Counted from the first letter of the stretch, positions 25,506 to 33,586 are shown. The stretch is 64,000 nt of DNA from Mucilaginibacter sp. (GCA_028288025.1 JAQBOM010000023.1:1-64000); one strand, 5' to 3'. Numbers and translations are program-made. Notes: generated by a model from the letters alone, not told the origin.

Positions 25506-26924
25506 ATGCATAAATGCAAACAGCTGACCTTAGCTTTACTATTGATATTAGGTTTACGATCAATTAACGCCGAAGGCCAAAAAACAACCACAGAAAAATC
25601 TGATCCTCAATTGTGGCTTACCGATCCCGACCACGGAATATTGTTTAAGCAGCAAAATCAAAGTCCAAAGCAAAACAGCACTGATAAAGAGATTTCTTTT
25701 ATAACTGTTGATCAGTCGAAAACTTATCAGCAAATGGACGGGTTTGGCTTCGCGCTAACTGGTGGGAGCGCTATGCTTATAAACAAAATGAGCCCGATTA
25801 AACAGCAGCAATTGTTAACCGAGCTGTTTGGCAATGGCGAAAATGCAATCGGTACCAGTTATTTAAGGATAAGCATTGGTGCATCCGACCTTGATGACCA
25901 TGTTTTTTCTTATGACGACTTGCCGGCTGGCGAAACGGATACTAACCTTAAGAAATTCAGTTTGGCGAACGACAGGGGAGCCCTTATTCCTGTACTGAAA
26001 AAAATACTGGCCATCAATCCCAAAATTAAAATACTGGGATCTCCGTGGAGCCCCCCGGCGTGGATGAAGACCAATGACAGTACCGGCGGCGGCCATTTAA
26101 AACAGGAGTATTATCATGCTTATTCACAGTACCTGGTAAAATACCTAAAAGGAATGGCCGCTTATGGCATTCCGGTTGAAGCCATAACCATACAAAATGA
26201 GCCGTTAAATCCACACAATAACCCAAGTATGGTAATGGAAGCGGTTGACCAAGCCAATTTTATTAAGCACAACCTGGGCCCCGACTTTGAAGCAGCAAAA
26301 ATTAAAACAAAGATCATCCTATATGATCATAACGCCGACAGGCCGGATTATCCGATTACAATCCTTGATGATCCGGAGGCTAAAAAGTATGTTGATGGTT
26401 CGGCATTTCATCTTTACGGGGGCAAAATTGATGCATTATCCAAAGTGCATGACGCCCATCCCGACAAAAATGTGTATTTCACCGAAGAGTGGGTGGGTGC
26501 GCCGGGCAATTTAAAACACGAGCTACGCTTCCATATGAAACAATTGATCATAGGTGCGCCGCGCAACTGGAGTCGTAATGTTATAGAATGGAATTTAGCT
26601 GCAGACCCCAACCAGCAACCCCATACACCCGGCGGGTGCGACAGGTGCCTTGGCGCTGTTACGATCAATGGAGATGAGGTAACCCGGAACCCGGCCTATT
26701 ACATTATTGCCCATGCCTCAAAGTTTGTAAGGCCGGGTTCAACACGTATAGCTTCTGATTATCTCAACGAACTGCCAAACGTTGCCTTTATAACACCGGC
26801 CGGCAAACTGGTACTTATCGTATTTAACGATTCGAAAACCATTAAGGCTTTTAAAATTAAATATGGCGACAAAGAAATGCCGGCAGTTTTAAACGCTGAT
26901 GCAGTTGGCACCTTTGTGTTTTGA
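25506..26924 (+). CDS. Glycoside hydrolase family 30 (glucosylceramidase / endo-beta-1,6-glucanase type)
   Basis: A 472-residue exported enzyme. The signal peptide covers about residues 1-22 (LTLALLLILGLRSINA). The (beta/alpha)8 barrel carries the acid/base E232 in ITIQNEPLNPH and the nucleophile E327 in VYFTEEWVG. GSPWSPPAWMKTN and DGFGFALTGGSAMLIN are family signatures. It ends in a beta-sandwich with LPNVAFITPAGKLVLIVFND. Members cleave glucosylceramide, beta-1,6-glucan or beta-1,6-linked side chains; the subfamily cannot be decided by eye. It sits next to susCD and is likely the endo- or exo-enzyme of the locus. No lipobox is seen, so it is probably periplasmic or secreted. Confidence 0.93.
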   Translation: MHKCKQLTLALLLILGLRSINAEGQKTTTEKSDPQLWLTDPDHGILFKQQNQSPKQNSTDKEISFITVDQSKTYQQMDGFGFALTGGSAMLINKMSPIKQQQLLTELFGNGENAIGTSYLRISIGASDLDDHVFSYDDLPAGETDTNLKKFSLANDRGALIPVLKKILAINPKIKILGSPWSPPAWMKTNDSTGGGHLKQEYYHAYSQYLVKYLKGMAAYGIPVEAITIQNEPLNPHNNPSMVMEAVDQANFIKHNLGPDFEAAKIKTKIILYDHNADRPDYPITILDDPEAKKYVDGSAFHLYGGKIDALSKVHDAHPDKNVYFTEEWVGAPGNLKHELRFHMKQLIIGAPRNWSRNVIEWNLAADPNQQPHTPGGCDRCLGAVTINGDEVTRNPAYYIIAHASKFVRPGSTRIASDYLNELPNVAFITPAGKLVLIVFNDSKTIKAFKIKYGDKEMPAVLNADAVGTFVF

Positions 26925-26967
26925 AATAAATCATCCGGGTGAAATCGGCGATTTAGTTGAATAGCGT

Positions 26968-26997
26968 GGCGCTTCATTGAGATGGAAGCGCCTTTTT
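26968..26997 (+). terminator. Terminator of the GH30 gene
   Basis: GGCGCTTC pairs with GAAGCGCC across ATTGAGATG, followed by TTTTT. It lies 44 bases after the stop codon and closes the locus. Confidence 0.8.
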
Positions 26998-27095
26998 AAG
27001 TTCGACCGGAACTTCGACAAATGGGGTTGAGATATTAATATTAATAAGTATATTGGGCTTAAAACATAGACCATAGTTACAACTTCAGTAAATAA

Positions 27096-27539
27096 ATGAA
27101 AACGGTATTTGATAAAGAAACAAGAGACGAACTGATTGCAAGGATCAATTCGATCGATGAAAATAAAAGCCCGAAATGGGGTAAAATGAATGTTTATCAA
27201 ATGCTGAAACATTGCTATTTGTCGGATGAACTGTATTTGGGAAAGAAAAAGTATGACCGTATTTTTCTCGGGCGCATATTTGGCAGGATTGCCCTAAAGC
27301 GCATCTTAAAAGAAGGCGCGCCGTTCCCGAAAAATGCTAAAACCAGCCAGCATTTTATTGTGACCGGCAACGGCAATGCGGAGGAAGAGAAAAGAAAGCT
27401 GATCTCACTGATCAACGGATATGAAACATTTTCGCAACCTTTTGTTGAGCACTGGTTTTTTGGGAAGATGACCAAAGAGCAGGTTGGCGCCCTTTCATAT
27501 AAACACCTTGACCATCACCTTCAGCAATTTGGCAGTTAG
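27096..27539 (+). CDS. DUF1569 / DinB-like metalloprotein
   Basis: A 147-residue protein with the pattern of the DUF1569 branch of the DinB four-helix fold. KWGKMNVYQMLKHC carries the first metal-binding His, VEHWFFGKMTKEQVGALSYKH holds the next, and LDHHLQQFG the last. Family members are predicted metal-dependent, possibly thiol-transfer, enzymes with no proven activity. It stands alone downstream of the utilisation locus and after its terminator, so it probably has its own promoter. Confidence 0.8.
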   Translation: MKTVFDKETRDELIARINSIDENKSPKWGKMNVYQMLKHCYLSDELYLGKKKYDRIFLGRIFGRIALKRILKEGAPFPKNAKTSQHFIVTGNGNAEEEKRKLISLINGYETFSQPFVEHWFFGKMTKEQVGALSYKHLDHHLQQFGS

Positions 27540-27644
27540 AAAAATTGAGCGCTTCAGTTGCCCTTTACCGTAAGAATCCCGTCATTTACCGACATCTTTT
27601 ACCATATTCGCCAATTTCCATTTAATATAAGTTTTTGGCGATCT

Positions 27645-27652
27645 TACCTTTG
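27645..27652 (+). promoter_or_regulatory. -7 box for the LiaF-like gene
   Basis: TACCTTTG fits TAnnTTTG, 24 bases before the ATG at 27677. It overlaps the longer frame that would begin at 27635. Confidence 0.5.
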
Positions 27653-27676
27653 AGTAAATCAAAAAAATCAAATGCC

Positions 27677-28027
27677 ATGACTGATAATTATATTAACACC
27701 ACCGCCATATTTGGCGAAGTAAAAAAGTATATTCTGTCGAAGGATTTCAAGTTTGGCAAGCTCACAAATGTATGCGGCACAACAACAGTTGATTTTAGTA
27801 ACGCGGATATAAATGGTGCTGTAATATTGGATAGCATCCAGCTTTTAGGCGAGATCAAGATCAAAGTCCCTGCAAACTGGCACGTCGTTTCTGAAGTGAC
27901 CAACATTTTTACGGTAGTGGACGACAAACGGCGAAACCCAACCGTAAATATTGATGATAATAAAACATTAATACTACGGGGAGTGGGTATTTTTGCAACC
28001 ATTAAGATCGTTGACTGCGTTAAGTAA
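27677..28027 (+). CDS. Small LiaF C-terminal-like (DUF2154-type) protein
   Basis: A 116-residue cytoplasmic protein (MTDNYINTTAIFGEVKKYIL). FGKLTNVCGTTTVDFSNADING, DSIQLLGEIKIKVPANWHV and NKTLILRGVGIFATIKI follow the repeating 'fG...idls.a' and 'G.v.I.vP..w.V' beta-helix pattern of the C-terminal domain of LiaF, the 'cell wall-active antibiotics response' protein. It lacks the membrane helices of LiaF. Bacteroidota often have such stand-alone versions. The function is unknown. Confidence 0.7.
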   Translation: MTDNYINTTAIFGEVKKYILSKDFKFGKLTNVCGTTTVDFSNADINGAVILDSIQLLGEIKIKVPANWHVVSEVTNIFTVVDDKRRNPTVNIDDNKTLILRGVGIFATIKIVDCVK

Positions 28028-28111
28028 TTTTAGCAATTTACTTTTTCACATCTTCCAGGTGACTTGTGACCGTTTTGCATACACGGTACAAACACACGAA
28101 TATCTCAAAAA

Positions 28112-28182
28112 CAAAAAAGCCTCAAATCTTTCAACTTAAGACTTTCATTTTGAAGAAGTGGCGGGAAAACAAATCCCGGACT
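28112..28182. repeat. Degenerate tRNA-fMet end/terminator copy 1
   Basis: AAAAGCCTCAAATCTTTCAACTTAAGACTTT resembles the hairpin half of the unit (compare 33505-33536), followed by GTGGCGGGAAAACAAATCCCGG, which loosely resembles the tRNA 3' end GCGGGAGCAGGACTCG. It is the weakest of the six copies and marks the left limit of the repeat series. Confidence 0.35.
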
Positions 28183-28204
28183 TTTGAATAAATTAAAGCT
28201 TTTA

Positions 28205-28654
28205 TCAATAAACCCCATTGTAAAAACTCTTCTTAAATCTTATATGCATAATGGCATGCATTAACAATTGAATGCCATTATAAAAAAAACCAAATGCCCA
28301 CCAGTGACCCAACTGTTCTGTCTTGTGTGAAAATAAATCATTAATTAAATTCGCTATAAAAAATAACGGAATCGAGCATAAAAACCAATAACCAATTCTT
28401 ATAAAATATAGCAATACAATATTTTTAGGTAAGGCAAATTTTACCTGGTTAATAAACACCAATTCCAGCCAATGCCCGCCAAAAACGATGCAAAAAACTA
28501 TTAACCAAATCATTTCAAACAGGGTTAGTTTACTTTTGTCGCCGGATGGAAATATATGCAGCCAACTTAAAATGACAGCAATTATAGTAGTGGTAAGAAT
28601 AGCCCGGATAGCAGTTTGAACAAACGGCTCCGTATTTTTTTCAGGATCTTCCAT
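28205..28654 (-). CDS. Uncharacterised four-helix integral membrane protein
   Basis: No family is recognised. It has 149 residues with four likely membrane segments: about 17-35 (AILTTTIIAVILSW), 45-62 (FEMIWLIVFCIVFGG), 82-104 (VLLYFIRIGYWFLCSIPLFF) and 122-140 (WAFGFFYNGIQLLMHAIM). There are His residues near the membrane (GHWLELV, HWW, HAIMH). The N-terminus is acidic. It lies inside the repeat-bounded accessory region and is AT-rich, consistent with acquisition. Confidence 0.65.
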   Translation of the reverse strand: MEDPEKNTEPFVQTAIRAILTTTIIAVILSWLHIFPSGDKSKLTLFEMIWLIVFCIVFGGHWLELVFINQVKFALPKNIVLLYFIRIGYWFLCSIPLFFIANLINDLFSHKTEQLGHWWAFGFFYNGIQLLMHAIMHIRFKKSFYNGVY

Positions 28655-28780
28655 TAGTTTTGGGTATCGCTGGTTTGCGTTGGTTTAATATTATCTCTTA
28701 AAGGCAATTTGGGTTCACAAGTCCTCTAAAGTCTACTAAAGGTAGATAAATATAACCGCGGGCTACCAAAGTTTTCAAAT

Positions 28781-28854
28781 GAAAAAGTCTTTAGACTTAC
28801 GACTAAAGACTTTTGACTTTCTAAAAGGTAGGGGGAAGCGGCGAAATGTCGAAC
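28781..28854. repeat. tRNA-fMet end/terminator copy 2
   Basis: AAAGTCTTTAGACTTACG then ACTAAAGACTTTTGACTTT matches the tRNA-fMet terminator (34446-34481) almost base for base. Then AAAAGGTAG leads into GGGGAAGCGG...TCGAACC, a degraded form of the tRNA 3' end (GCGGGAGCAGGACTCGAACC). It has the same orientation as the intact tRNA. Confidence 0.65.
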
Positions 28855-28889
28855 CTTTTTTCAGGACGGGACACACTACTGTACCACCC

Positions 28890-28926
28890 GGCACACCTGG
28901 ATACACCTGGACACACCTGGTACACT
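28890..28926. repeat. CACCTGGAYACAC short tandem repeat
   Basis: Three to four tandem copies of an 11-12-base unit (CACCTGGATACA, CACCTGGACACA, CACCTGGTACA). The wording resembles the GTATCACCTGT array at 49319-49415. Confidence 0.6.
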
Positions 28927-29064
28927 TCAAATAAATGACATAATAGGCAGGTAGTAAGTGTGTTATGGTTTTTATCTGAATATGGGTGTTATTTTTTATT
29001 GATTATAGATTTAATCTACATGCACACGTGTCAAAGTTCTGCTTCGCACAGCGGCGGTTCTTTG

Positions 29065-29637
29065 TTATTGTCCGTCCACTGTGTAATTCAGTTCAGTTAC
29101 CCCGCAAGTAAATTGCCGGGTGGTCAATAGTTTTAGCTTTATTTTGTTTTTGATGTCTGCAAATAATGGAATCCCTTGTCCAAGAATGATCGGATTTACA
29201 AATAGCCAATAGCCGTCAATTAAGTTCAGTTGAATAAGTGAATGTGTTGCTGTCGGGCTGCCAAAGAGTAAGATGTCTTCTCCTGGCTGCTGTTTTATTT
29301 CGTTTATCCTGTCCGAAAGGTTGTCGCTAATAATTGTTGTGTTAGGCAAATCGGCGTCTTTCATTGTCTTCGATAAAACAATTTTGTGAACGTTGTTATA
29401 CCACTTTGAATGTTCAATGTCATGCTTACTCGCGTTCGGCTTATCTCCCGCCGTTGGCCAGTAATTTTCCATCATCTGGTAAGTTACCCGTCCATATAGT
29501 GCCGTATCGCTTTCGCTTATCCGTTTGCCGACGTGATCAAAAATTTCTTCATCAACCTTGATCCAGTTCATTTCCCCGTTCGGCCCTGCTACAAAGCCGT
29601 CGAGCGATATGTGCATAAATGAAATTATTTTTCTCAT
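29065..29637 (-). CDS. Dihydrofolate reductase / RibD C-terminal-like protein
   Basis: A 190-residue protein of the DHFR-like RibD C-terminal family. The N-terminal MRKIISFMHISLDGFVAGPNGEMNWI is diagnostic, GRVTYQMMENYWP and VLSKTMKDADLPNT follow, and LFGSPTATHSLIQLNLIDGYWLFVNPIILGQG (positions 123-154) is the NADPH site region. Such small reductases are common singletons in Bacteroidota, often near mobile DNA, and their substrates are unknown. It lies between repeat copies 2 and 3 and so may be island cargo. Confidence 0.88.
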   Translation of the reverse strand: MRKIISFMHISLDGFVAGPNGEMNWIKVDEEIFDHVGKRISESDTALYGRVTYQMMENYWPTAGDKPNASKHDIEHSKWYNNVHKIVLSKTMKDADLPNTTIISDNLSDRINEIKQQPGEDILLFGSPTATHSLIQLNLIDGYWLFVNPIILGQGIPLFADIKNKIKLKLLTTRQFTCGVTELNYTVDGQ

Positions 29638-29736
29638 ATTATTCTAAATTTTGGTTTTGGTTTTATATTGTCTTTATAATGACCGCTAACTGCTAATTAT
29701 ATAGCTTGCTGTCGGAGTTTTCAACCATCGAATATA

Positions 29737-29818
29737 GAAAAAGCCCCTCAAATCTCCCGACCTAAGAGGCTTCCATTTTTTTAAATAAGTCCCGAACTTA
29801 GGGAACCTACGACAGCGG
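29737..29818. repeat. tRNA-fMet end/terminator copy 3
   Basis: A hairpin-like AAAAAGCCCCTCAAATCTCCCGACCTAAGAGGCTT (29737-29772) is followed by GTCCCGAACTTAGGGAACCTACGACAGC. Its GAACCTACGAC (29803-29813) is identical to the tRNA T-arm/variable-loop bases at 34508-34518. It has the same orientation as the other copies. Confidence 0.5.
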
Positions 29819-29841
29819 CAAAAAATAAGTTTCATCTATGG

Positions 29842-30318
29842 TCAGGCTTGTGCGTAAGCCTCCTCCAGGTCTTTTATGATGATCTTTTTCATTTTCATCA
29901 TGGCCTGCATCACGGCGGACGCCTTTTTGGGGTCGGGATCGTTCATTAGGCGCGGCAGCACCTCAGGCGCTACCTGCCAGGTTACGCCATACCTGTCTTT
30001 CAGCCAGCCGCAAGGCATTTCCTGCCCGCCATTACTGATCAGCGTATTCCAGTAATGATCAACTTCTTCCTGGGTTTCCGGCTCGATCGCGAAAGAAACC
30101 GCCTCGGTATAATTGGCCGGTTGTCCCCAATTCAGCGCGGTCAGCGTCATCCCGAGTATTTCAAATGTCGCCGTCATGACCGCACCTTTCGGCATCGGCG
30201 TACCGTCCGGGTAATGCTGAATATTTAGCAATTTGCCATTAAATACAGAAACATAAAAACGGGCTGCTGCTTCGGCCTCGGTATTAAACAGCAGGAACGG
30301 AATGATCTGTGCATGCAT
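29842..30318 (-). CDS. PhnB-like VOC-family protein
   Basis: A 158-residue member of the PhnB branch of the vicinal-oxygen-chelate fold, often labelled 3-demethylubiquinone methyltransferase-like. IIPFLLFNTEAEAAARFYVSVF starts the first beta-alpha-beta module. FEILGMTLTALNWGQ and VSFAIEPETQEEVDHYWNTL follow, then GWLKDRYGVTWQVAPEVLPRL. The metal-binding acid/His set is incomplete, as is usual in PhnB relatives, so catalysis is doubtful. It is a single gene between repeat copies 3 and 4. Confidence 0.88.
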   Translation of the reverse strand: MHAQIIPFLLFNTEAEAAARFYVSVFNGKLLNIQHYPDGTPMPKGAVMTATFEILGMTLTALNWGQPANYTEAVSFAIEPETQEEVDHYWNTLISNGGQEMPCGWLKDRYGVTWQVAPEVLPRLMNDPDPKKASAVMQAMMKMKKIIIKDLEEAYAQA

Positions 30319-30413
30319 GATGAGATAGCTTTACTGGTTTAACAAAGTTAAACAATTGCAGTTTATGATGATCATTTAATATATATATGAGCCGTAATCC
30401 GGCACAGAGTTAA

Positions 30414-30490
30414 TGATAAGCGTCCACGCTTAACTGACATAAAACTAAAAAAGCCTTTAGACTTACGACTGAAGACTTTTGAAAAGGTAG
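30414..30490. repeat. tRNA-fMet end/terminator copy 4
   Basis: GATAAGCGTCCACGCTTAACTGACATAAAAC (30414-30444) matches 34413-34433 beside the real terminator. It continues with AAAAAAGCCTTTAGACTT, ACGACTGAAGACTTTTGA and AAAAGGTAG. The tRNA portion after GGTAG is not recognisable. Part of the leading phrase also occurs at 33436-33456. Confidence 0.6.
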
Positions 30491-30604
30491 CCCCAACAGT
30501 TGCGCTACTGGCTACCGGGCCGCTTTATGAAAATAGAATCGCTTTATTTTGGCCTCTGCGATGAAGGCGCATTCTCACGCCAGTGGATGAGATACTGCCG
30601 TTCA

Positions 30605-31990
30605 TCAGGCCACGTCCTGACCGGTCATATAAGCAATGCCCCGGCCATAATGACACCACCCGTATTCCACATGATCCTCGTAGGCTAATCTTGGTGTCTT
30701 GGCGCATTGTTCAGGTTTTTCCTGCCTAATCCGGTGCGGACAGAAAGTATATAAAGGGCAACAATGCTCTTCAACTTCTGCTACGGATGTTTGAAAATAA
30801 TCGACGTGGCAAAGAAAGATTTGCAGATCACTTGCCAATTGGTTTGGCAGGTATGTTCCTGCGTAATCCCTCATGTATTTGTCTTCATCAGCTAATTCAT
30901 AAACCATGTCACATAGGTCAACGAAGCTGCGCATTTCTTTCAGATGACCGGAATAAATTATATCGATCTCAAAAGTGGGGCGTTTCATGCGCTGTTCATA
31001 TGCATTCAGCATCACATCGCATAGATGACTTGCAGCCGCGTGCATTCCCGCGCGCTTGGCAAAGATTTCTTTTATTTCCTCCAGCGTAAATTTAATCTCT
31101 TCCTCATGCTCTTTAAAATGGTCATAAACTTCATTATGGATCCCCATTACGAACCCAGATAGATACGGAACGTCCGCCGCTTCTTCTATCATACGTATAA
31201 ACCGCTGACCGCAGTTGAAGTAACATAGTGACATGCTGGCAAGTTCCAGCATGGAACGCTCGTCGATACCCGGAAAATAATACCTGGCAATTAGTTCCAA
31301 TAATTTGTATTCGGGCTTAACTAACCGTTTAGGCGTTAGCGGCCTGTTCAATTGAGCGGTTACAACTTGATCCAAATGATGAGCCAATCCCTCGTAAATG
31401 AAATACTTACCAAAATATACGGAATCTTGGGCCTCCTTGCCGGTTGCTTCATTGAGATAGCTATAAGTAATCATTGGTACTTTGATCGGCGCGTCGAGGT
31501 CGCGCGAAGGTTCGTACGCCGGGAAATCGAACAGGTCGATGTGGTCAATGCGGAAGACGAGCCTGTCATCAAGATCATGTAAGGACCCGCCGGTGGCAGC
31601 CTCCAGGGTGCGGTTGATCTTATCGAACATAAGTTTCTTCTCACCGCTAACCGGTAACGGTATTGATGTATCAGGTAGCCTGACAAATTCTGAAAATATG
31701 GACCGGTTAACAATATTGAGATAGAACTGCGTGATGCCCGCCATCGTGCTCACTTCATGAATATAGTGTATATATTCATGAAAAAGTGTAGGATAATTCT
31801 CCCGCTGTAGCATCATCTGGTCGTCATCCGAAAAACTGTTATCGTTGTAGTTATAACTCGGAATATCTGCTTTCCTTTTATCAGTGACGATCCGGATGAA
31901 AAATTTGTTGATCAGGTAGACGCCTGCATAACGAACACTTAACTTTTGCAGGTCGGCGTAAAAATTATTGGGAAGATTATAATCTGACAT
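30605..31990 (-). CDS. Uncharacterised protein with an HExxH zinc-protease-like motif
   Basis: No family is recognised. The 461-residue product has H71-E72-x-x-H75 in TLFHEYIHYIHEVSTM, followed by E200 in YFIYEGLAHHLDQ, which could be the third gluzincin ligand. The spacing of 125 residues is long but seen in some families. The C-terminus has a Cys/His cluster (EEHCCPLYTFCPHRI, EQCAKT, YGWCHYGRG) that may bind a second metal, and FNCGQRF lies in between. There is no signal peptide, so it is probably cytoplasmic. It lies divergent to a trypsin-like protease gene in the repeat-bounded region. A protease or peptidase role is inferred from the motif alone. Confidence 0.6.
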   Translation of the reverse strand: MSDYNLPNNFYADLQKLSVRYAGVYLINKFFIRIVTDKRKADIPSYNYNDNSFSDDDQMMLQRENYPTLFHEYIHYIHEVSTMAGITQFYLNIVNRSIFSEFVRLPDTSIPLPVSGEKKLMFDKINRTLEAATGGSLHDLDDRLVFRIDHIDLFDFPAYEPSRDLDAPIKVPMITYSYLNEATGKEAQDSVYFGKYFIYEGLAHHLDQVVTAQLNRPLTPKRLVKPEYKLLELIARYYFPGIDERSMLELASMSLCYFNCGQRFIRMIEEAADVPYLSGFVMGIHNEVYDHFKEHEEEIKFTLEEIKEIFAKRAGMHAAASHLCDVMLNAYEQRMKRPTFEIDIIYSGHLKEMRSFVDLCDMVYELADEDKYMRDYAGTYLPNQLASDLQIFLCHVDYFQTSVAEVEEHCCPLYTFCPHRIRQEKPEQCAKTPRLAYEDHVEYGWCHYGRGIAYMTGQDVA

Positions 31991-32517
31991 TATAAGTGGT
32001 TTGACTAAAGATAGTAAAATTCACGAGGCTCGACATTAGATTTTGAATCTTCAGTAATTTTGCAGCCTATGATACTCCCATTGGCAAAGGCTATGGTTAT
32101 TTAAAAGGCTTGTATACGAAATCTTCGAAATAGCTTTTGATGGATTCTATGTCATAAAGTGTTGATTTTTTTTCTGGCTGCGTATACCTTATATGACCCT
32201 CATCATGCATTTTCTGCAACGTATTTGCTTTTTATGCGGAGAATGCGCATCGTTTCCGGAAATCCATTTGTCAGATGATTAAGATTTGTCAGCTTTAAAA
32301 TGGCGAAGTATTTCTTCAATTAATTTAATTTAAGGCTTCGCTTTCCAGCAGATTATTCCTATTTTTTCCATGAGTTGCAAATGAAGCTCTTAGTAGTAAA
32401 GTTAACGGGCGACAAATTATGAATAGCCGCCACTATATCGGATTATTGCTATGGTTGAGTTGGCAAGAAAAGGAATATTAAAAAGAACTCTCTATTAATA
32501 CACAGATATTTATATAT
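31991..32517. other. Divergent gap between the HExxH gene and the trypsin-like gene
   Basis: This 527-base AT-rich gap contains the decayed helix-turn-helix reading frame at 32097-32330. The remaining bases must hold the two divergent promoters. I see no clear TAnnTTTG box next to either start, and nothing else of note. Confidence 0.5.
32097..32330 (-). pseudogene. Remnant of an excisionase-like helix-turn-helix protein
   Basis: On the minus strand the last 42 codons read LQKMHDEGHIRYTQPE then KKSTLYDIESIKSYFEDF and VYKPFK, followed by a stop. This is the recognition helix and wing of the small helix-turn-helix (excisionase/MerR-like) proteins that accompany Bacteroidota mobile elements. Upstream, pieces in other frames (LTNGFPETMRILRIKS, then LIEEILRHFKADKS) fit the N-terminal half but are separated by stops and frame changes. 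At least two frameshifts are needed, so the gene is dead. It is evidence for a lost mobile element here. Confidence 0.5.
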
Positions 32518-33351
32518 ATGGCCGATCAAATTGAAGAATCCAGCGTTTCCATTTTGGAGATTTTGGTAAAGACATCCTATCACACCCAGATCACCCACCC
32601 AACAAATCAGCAGTGTGACGACCCTGCCGCATACGGGTCGGGTTTTATTGTTGACTATGACAATGAACAATTCTTTGTCACGGCAGATCATACCGTCCAT
32701 TTGGACGATTATAAGGAACCCGGCAATCAAAGAACAGAAACCGATTATGTAGTTTCCATTTTTAACAATGTTACACCGCCTGACAACTTTCTTTCGACCG
32801 TTATCACACCTTTAGGAGGTTTTTATTATACGGAACAATTCCACCTTGACAAACCGAAGCAAGCGGCAGAACTGTTAGATGTGACCGTTTGCAAAATGAA
32901 ACCGATAAACCTGAAATATCCATTTTTAACCGACCAAGTTACCTTTCTGGGGAAAGTTATCCCAGCCGGCCAGTACAAGTGGAAAATTAAAAAGGAATGC
33001 TTCAGCGAACCCGATGAAAAGACGGAATATCTGATTTTTGGGAAAATAAAGACATGGCTGGAAGATGGTATCCGGCTAAATCGCATAAACACCTTAAAAA
33101 GCGGCCTGAAATTTATTGCTAAAGTTGGCGATTACTTTTTGCTGAATACACCGGAAATGATCGCCGATAAACAAGACTGGGAAGGTTTGAGCGGTTCGCC
33201 AGTGTTTAGCATAACCGGTGATTGTATAGGTGTGCTGTGCTCCGTCAACGAGGGATCACGCTCTCTTTGGGTCATGCCCATTTCAAAAGTTAAGATGATG
33301 ATCGAAATAGCAATACAGCAGGAACAATCAGATATAACAAAAGGTACATAA
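32518..33351 (+). CDS. Trypsin-like serine protease domain protein
   Basis: A 277-residue protein with a chymotrypsin-fold triad: H58 in FFVTADHTV, D121 in ELLDVTVCKM and S227 in WEGLSGSPVFS. GSGFIVDY is the usual first-strand motif. There is no signal peptide and no PDZ domain, so it differs from secreted DegP proteins and is likely cytoplasmic. Such stand-alone trypsin-like domains occur in bacterial conflict systems and islands. It is divergent from the HExxH gene across a gap with a dead helix-turn-helix gene. A joint role is speculation. Confidence 0.78.
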   Translation: MADQIEESSVSILEILVKTSYHTQITHPTNQQCDDPAAYGSGFIVDYDNEQFFVTADHTVHLDDYKEPGNQRTETDYVVSIFNNVTPPDNFLSTVITPLGGFYYTEQFHLDKPKQAAELLDVTVCKMKPINLKYPFLTDQVTFLGKVIPAGQYKWKIKKECFSEPDEKTEYLIFGKIKTWLEDGIRLNRINTLKSGLKFIAKVGDYFLLNTPEMIADKQDWEGLSGSPVFSITGDCIGVLCSVNEGSRSLWVMPISKVKMMIEIAIQQEQSDITKGT

Positions 33352-33502
33352 ACCCTGTGGAGTGAAGACGTCATACATTTTTGTTCAGAACAATTACTCT
33401 GTCTGGCTTGCATAGGTATCGAGTGGCCCCGCCCGGTTAAGCGTCCACGCTTAACTGAAGACCAATGTGAGTACCACACTCGCGTACCCGCCGGTGGGAA
33501 AC

Positions 33503-33560
33503 AAAAAAGCCTCAAATCTTTCGACTTGAGGCTTTTGGCTTAACTTGTAGCGGGAGCAGG
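33503..33560. repeat. tRNA-fMet end/terminator copy 5
   Basis: AAAAGCCTCAA pairs with TTGAGGCTTTT around ATCTTTCGAC. After GGCTTAACTTG comes TAGCGGGAGCAGG (33548-33560), which is identical over all 13 bases to the 3' end of the tRNA-fMet gene (34491-34503). Confidence 0.7.
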
Positions 33561-33586
33561 TCCCGATAGCTATCAAAGCTCTTAAA

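Larger units (their letters stand above)
28655..29064. other. Gene-free gap with repeat copy 2 and a short tandem array
   Basis: These 410 bases hold the promoter of the membrane-protein gene, repeat copy 2 (28781-28854), and the CACCTGG array (28890-28926). The remaining roughly 130 bases up to the DHFR-like stop codon show nothing recognisable. Confidence 0.5.

Noticed and set aside
28781..28854. A second functional tRNA
   Set aside because: Only the T-arm end is recognisable; there is no anticodon arm, D-arm or matching acceptor strand.
30500..30688. 62-residue plus-strand frame overlapping the end of the HExxH gene
   Set aside because: It is antisense to the coding strand and has no start signal or family resemblance.
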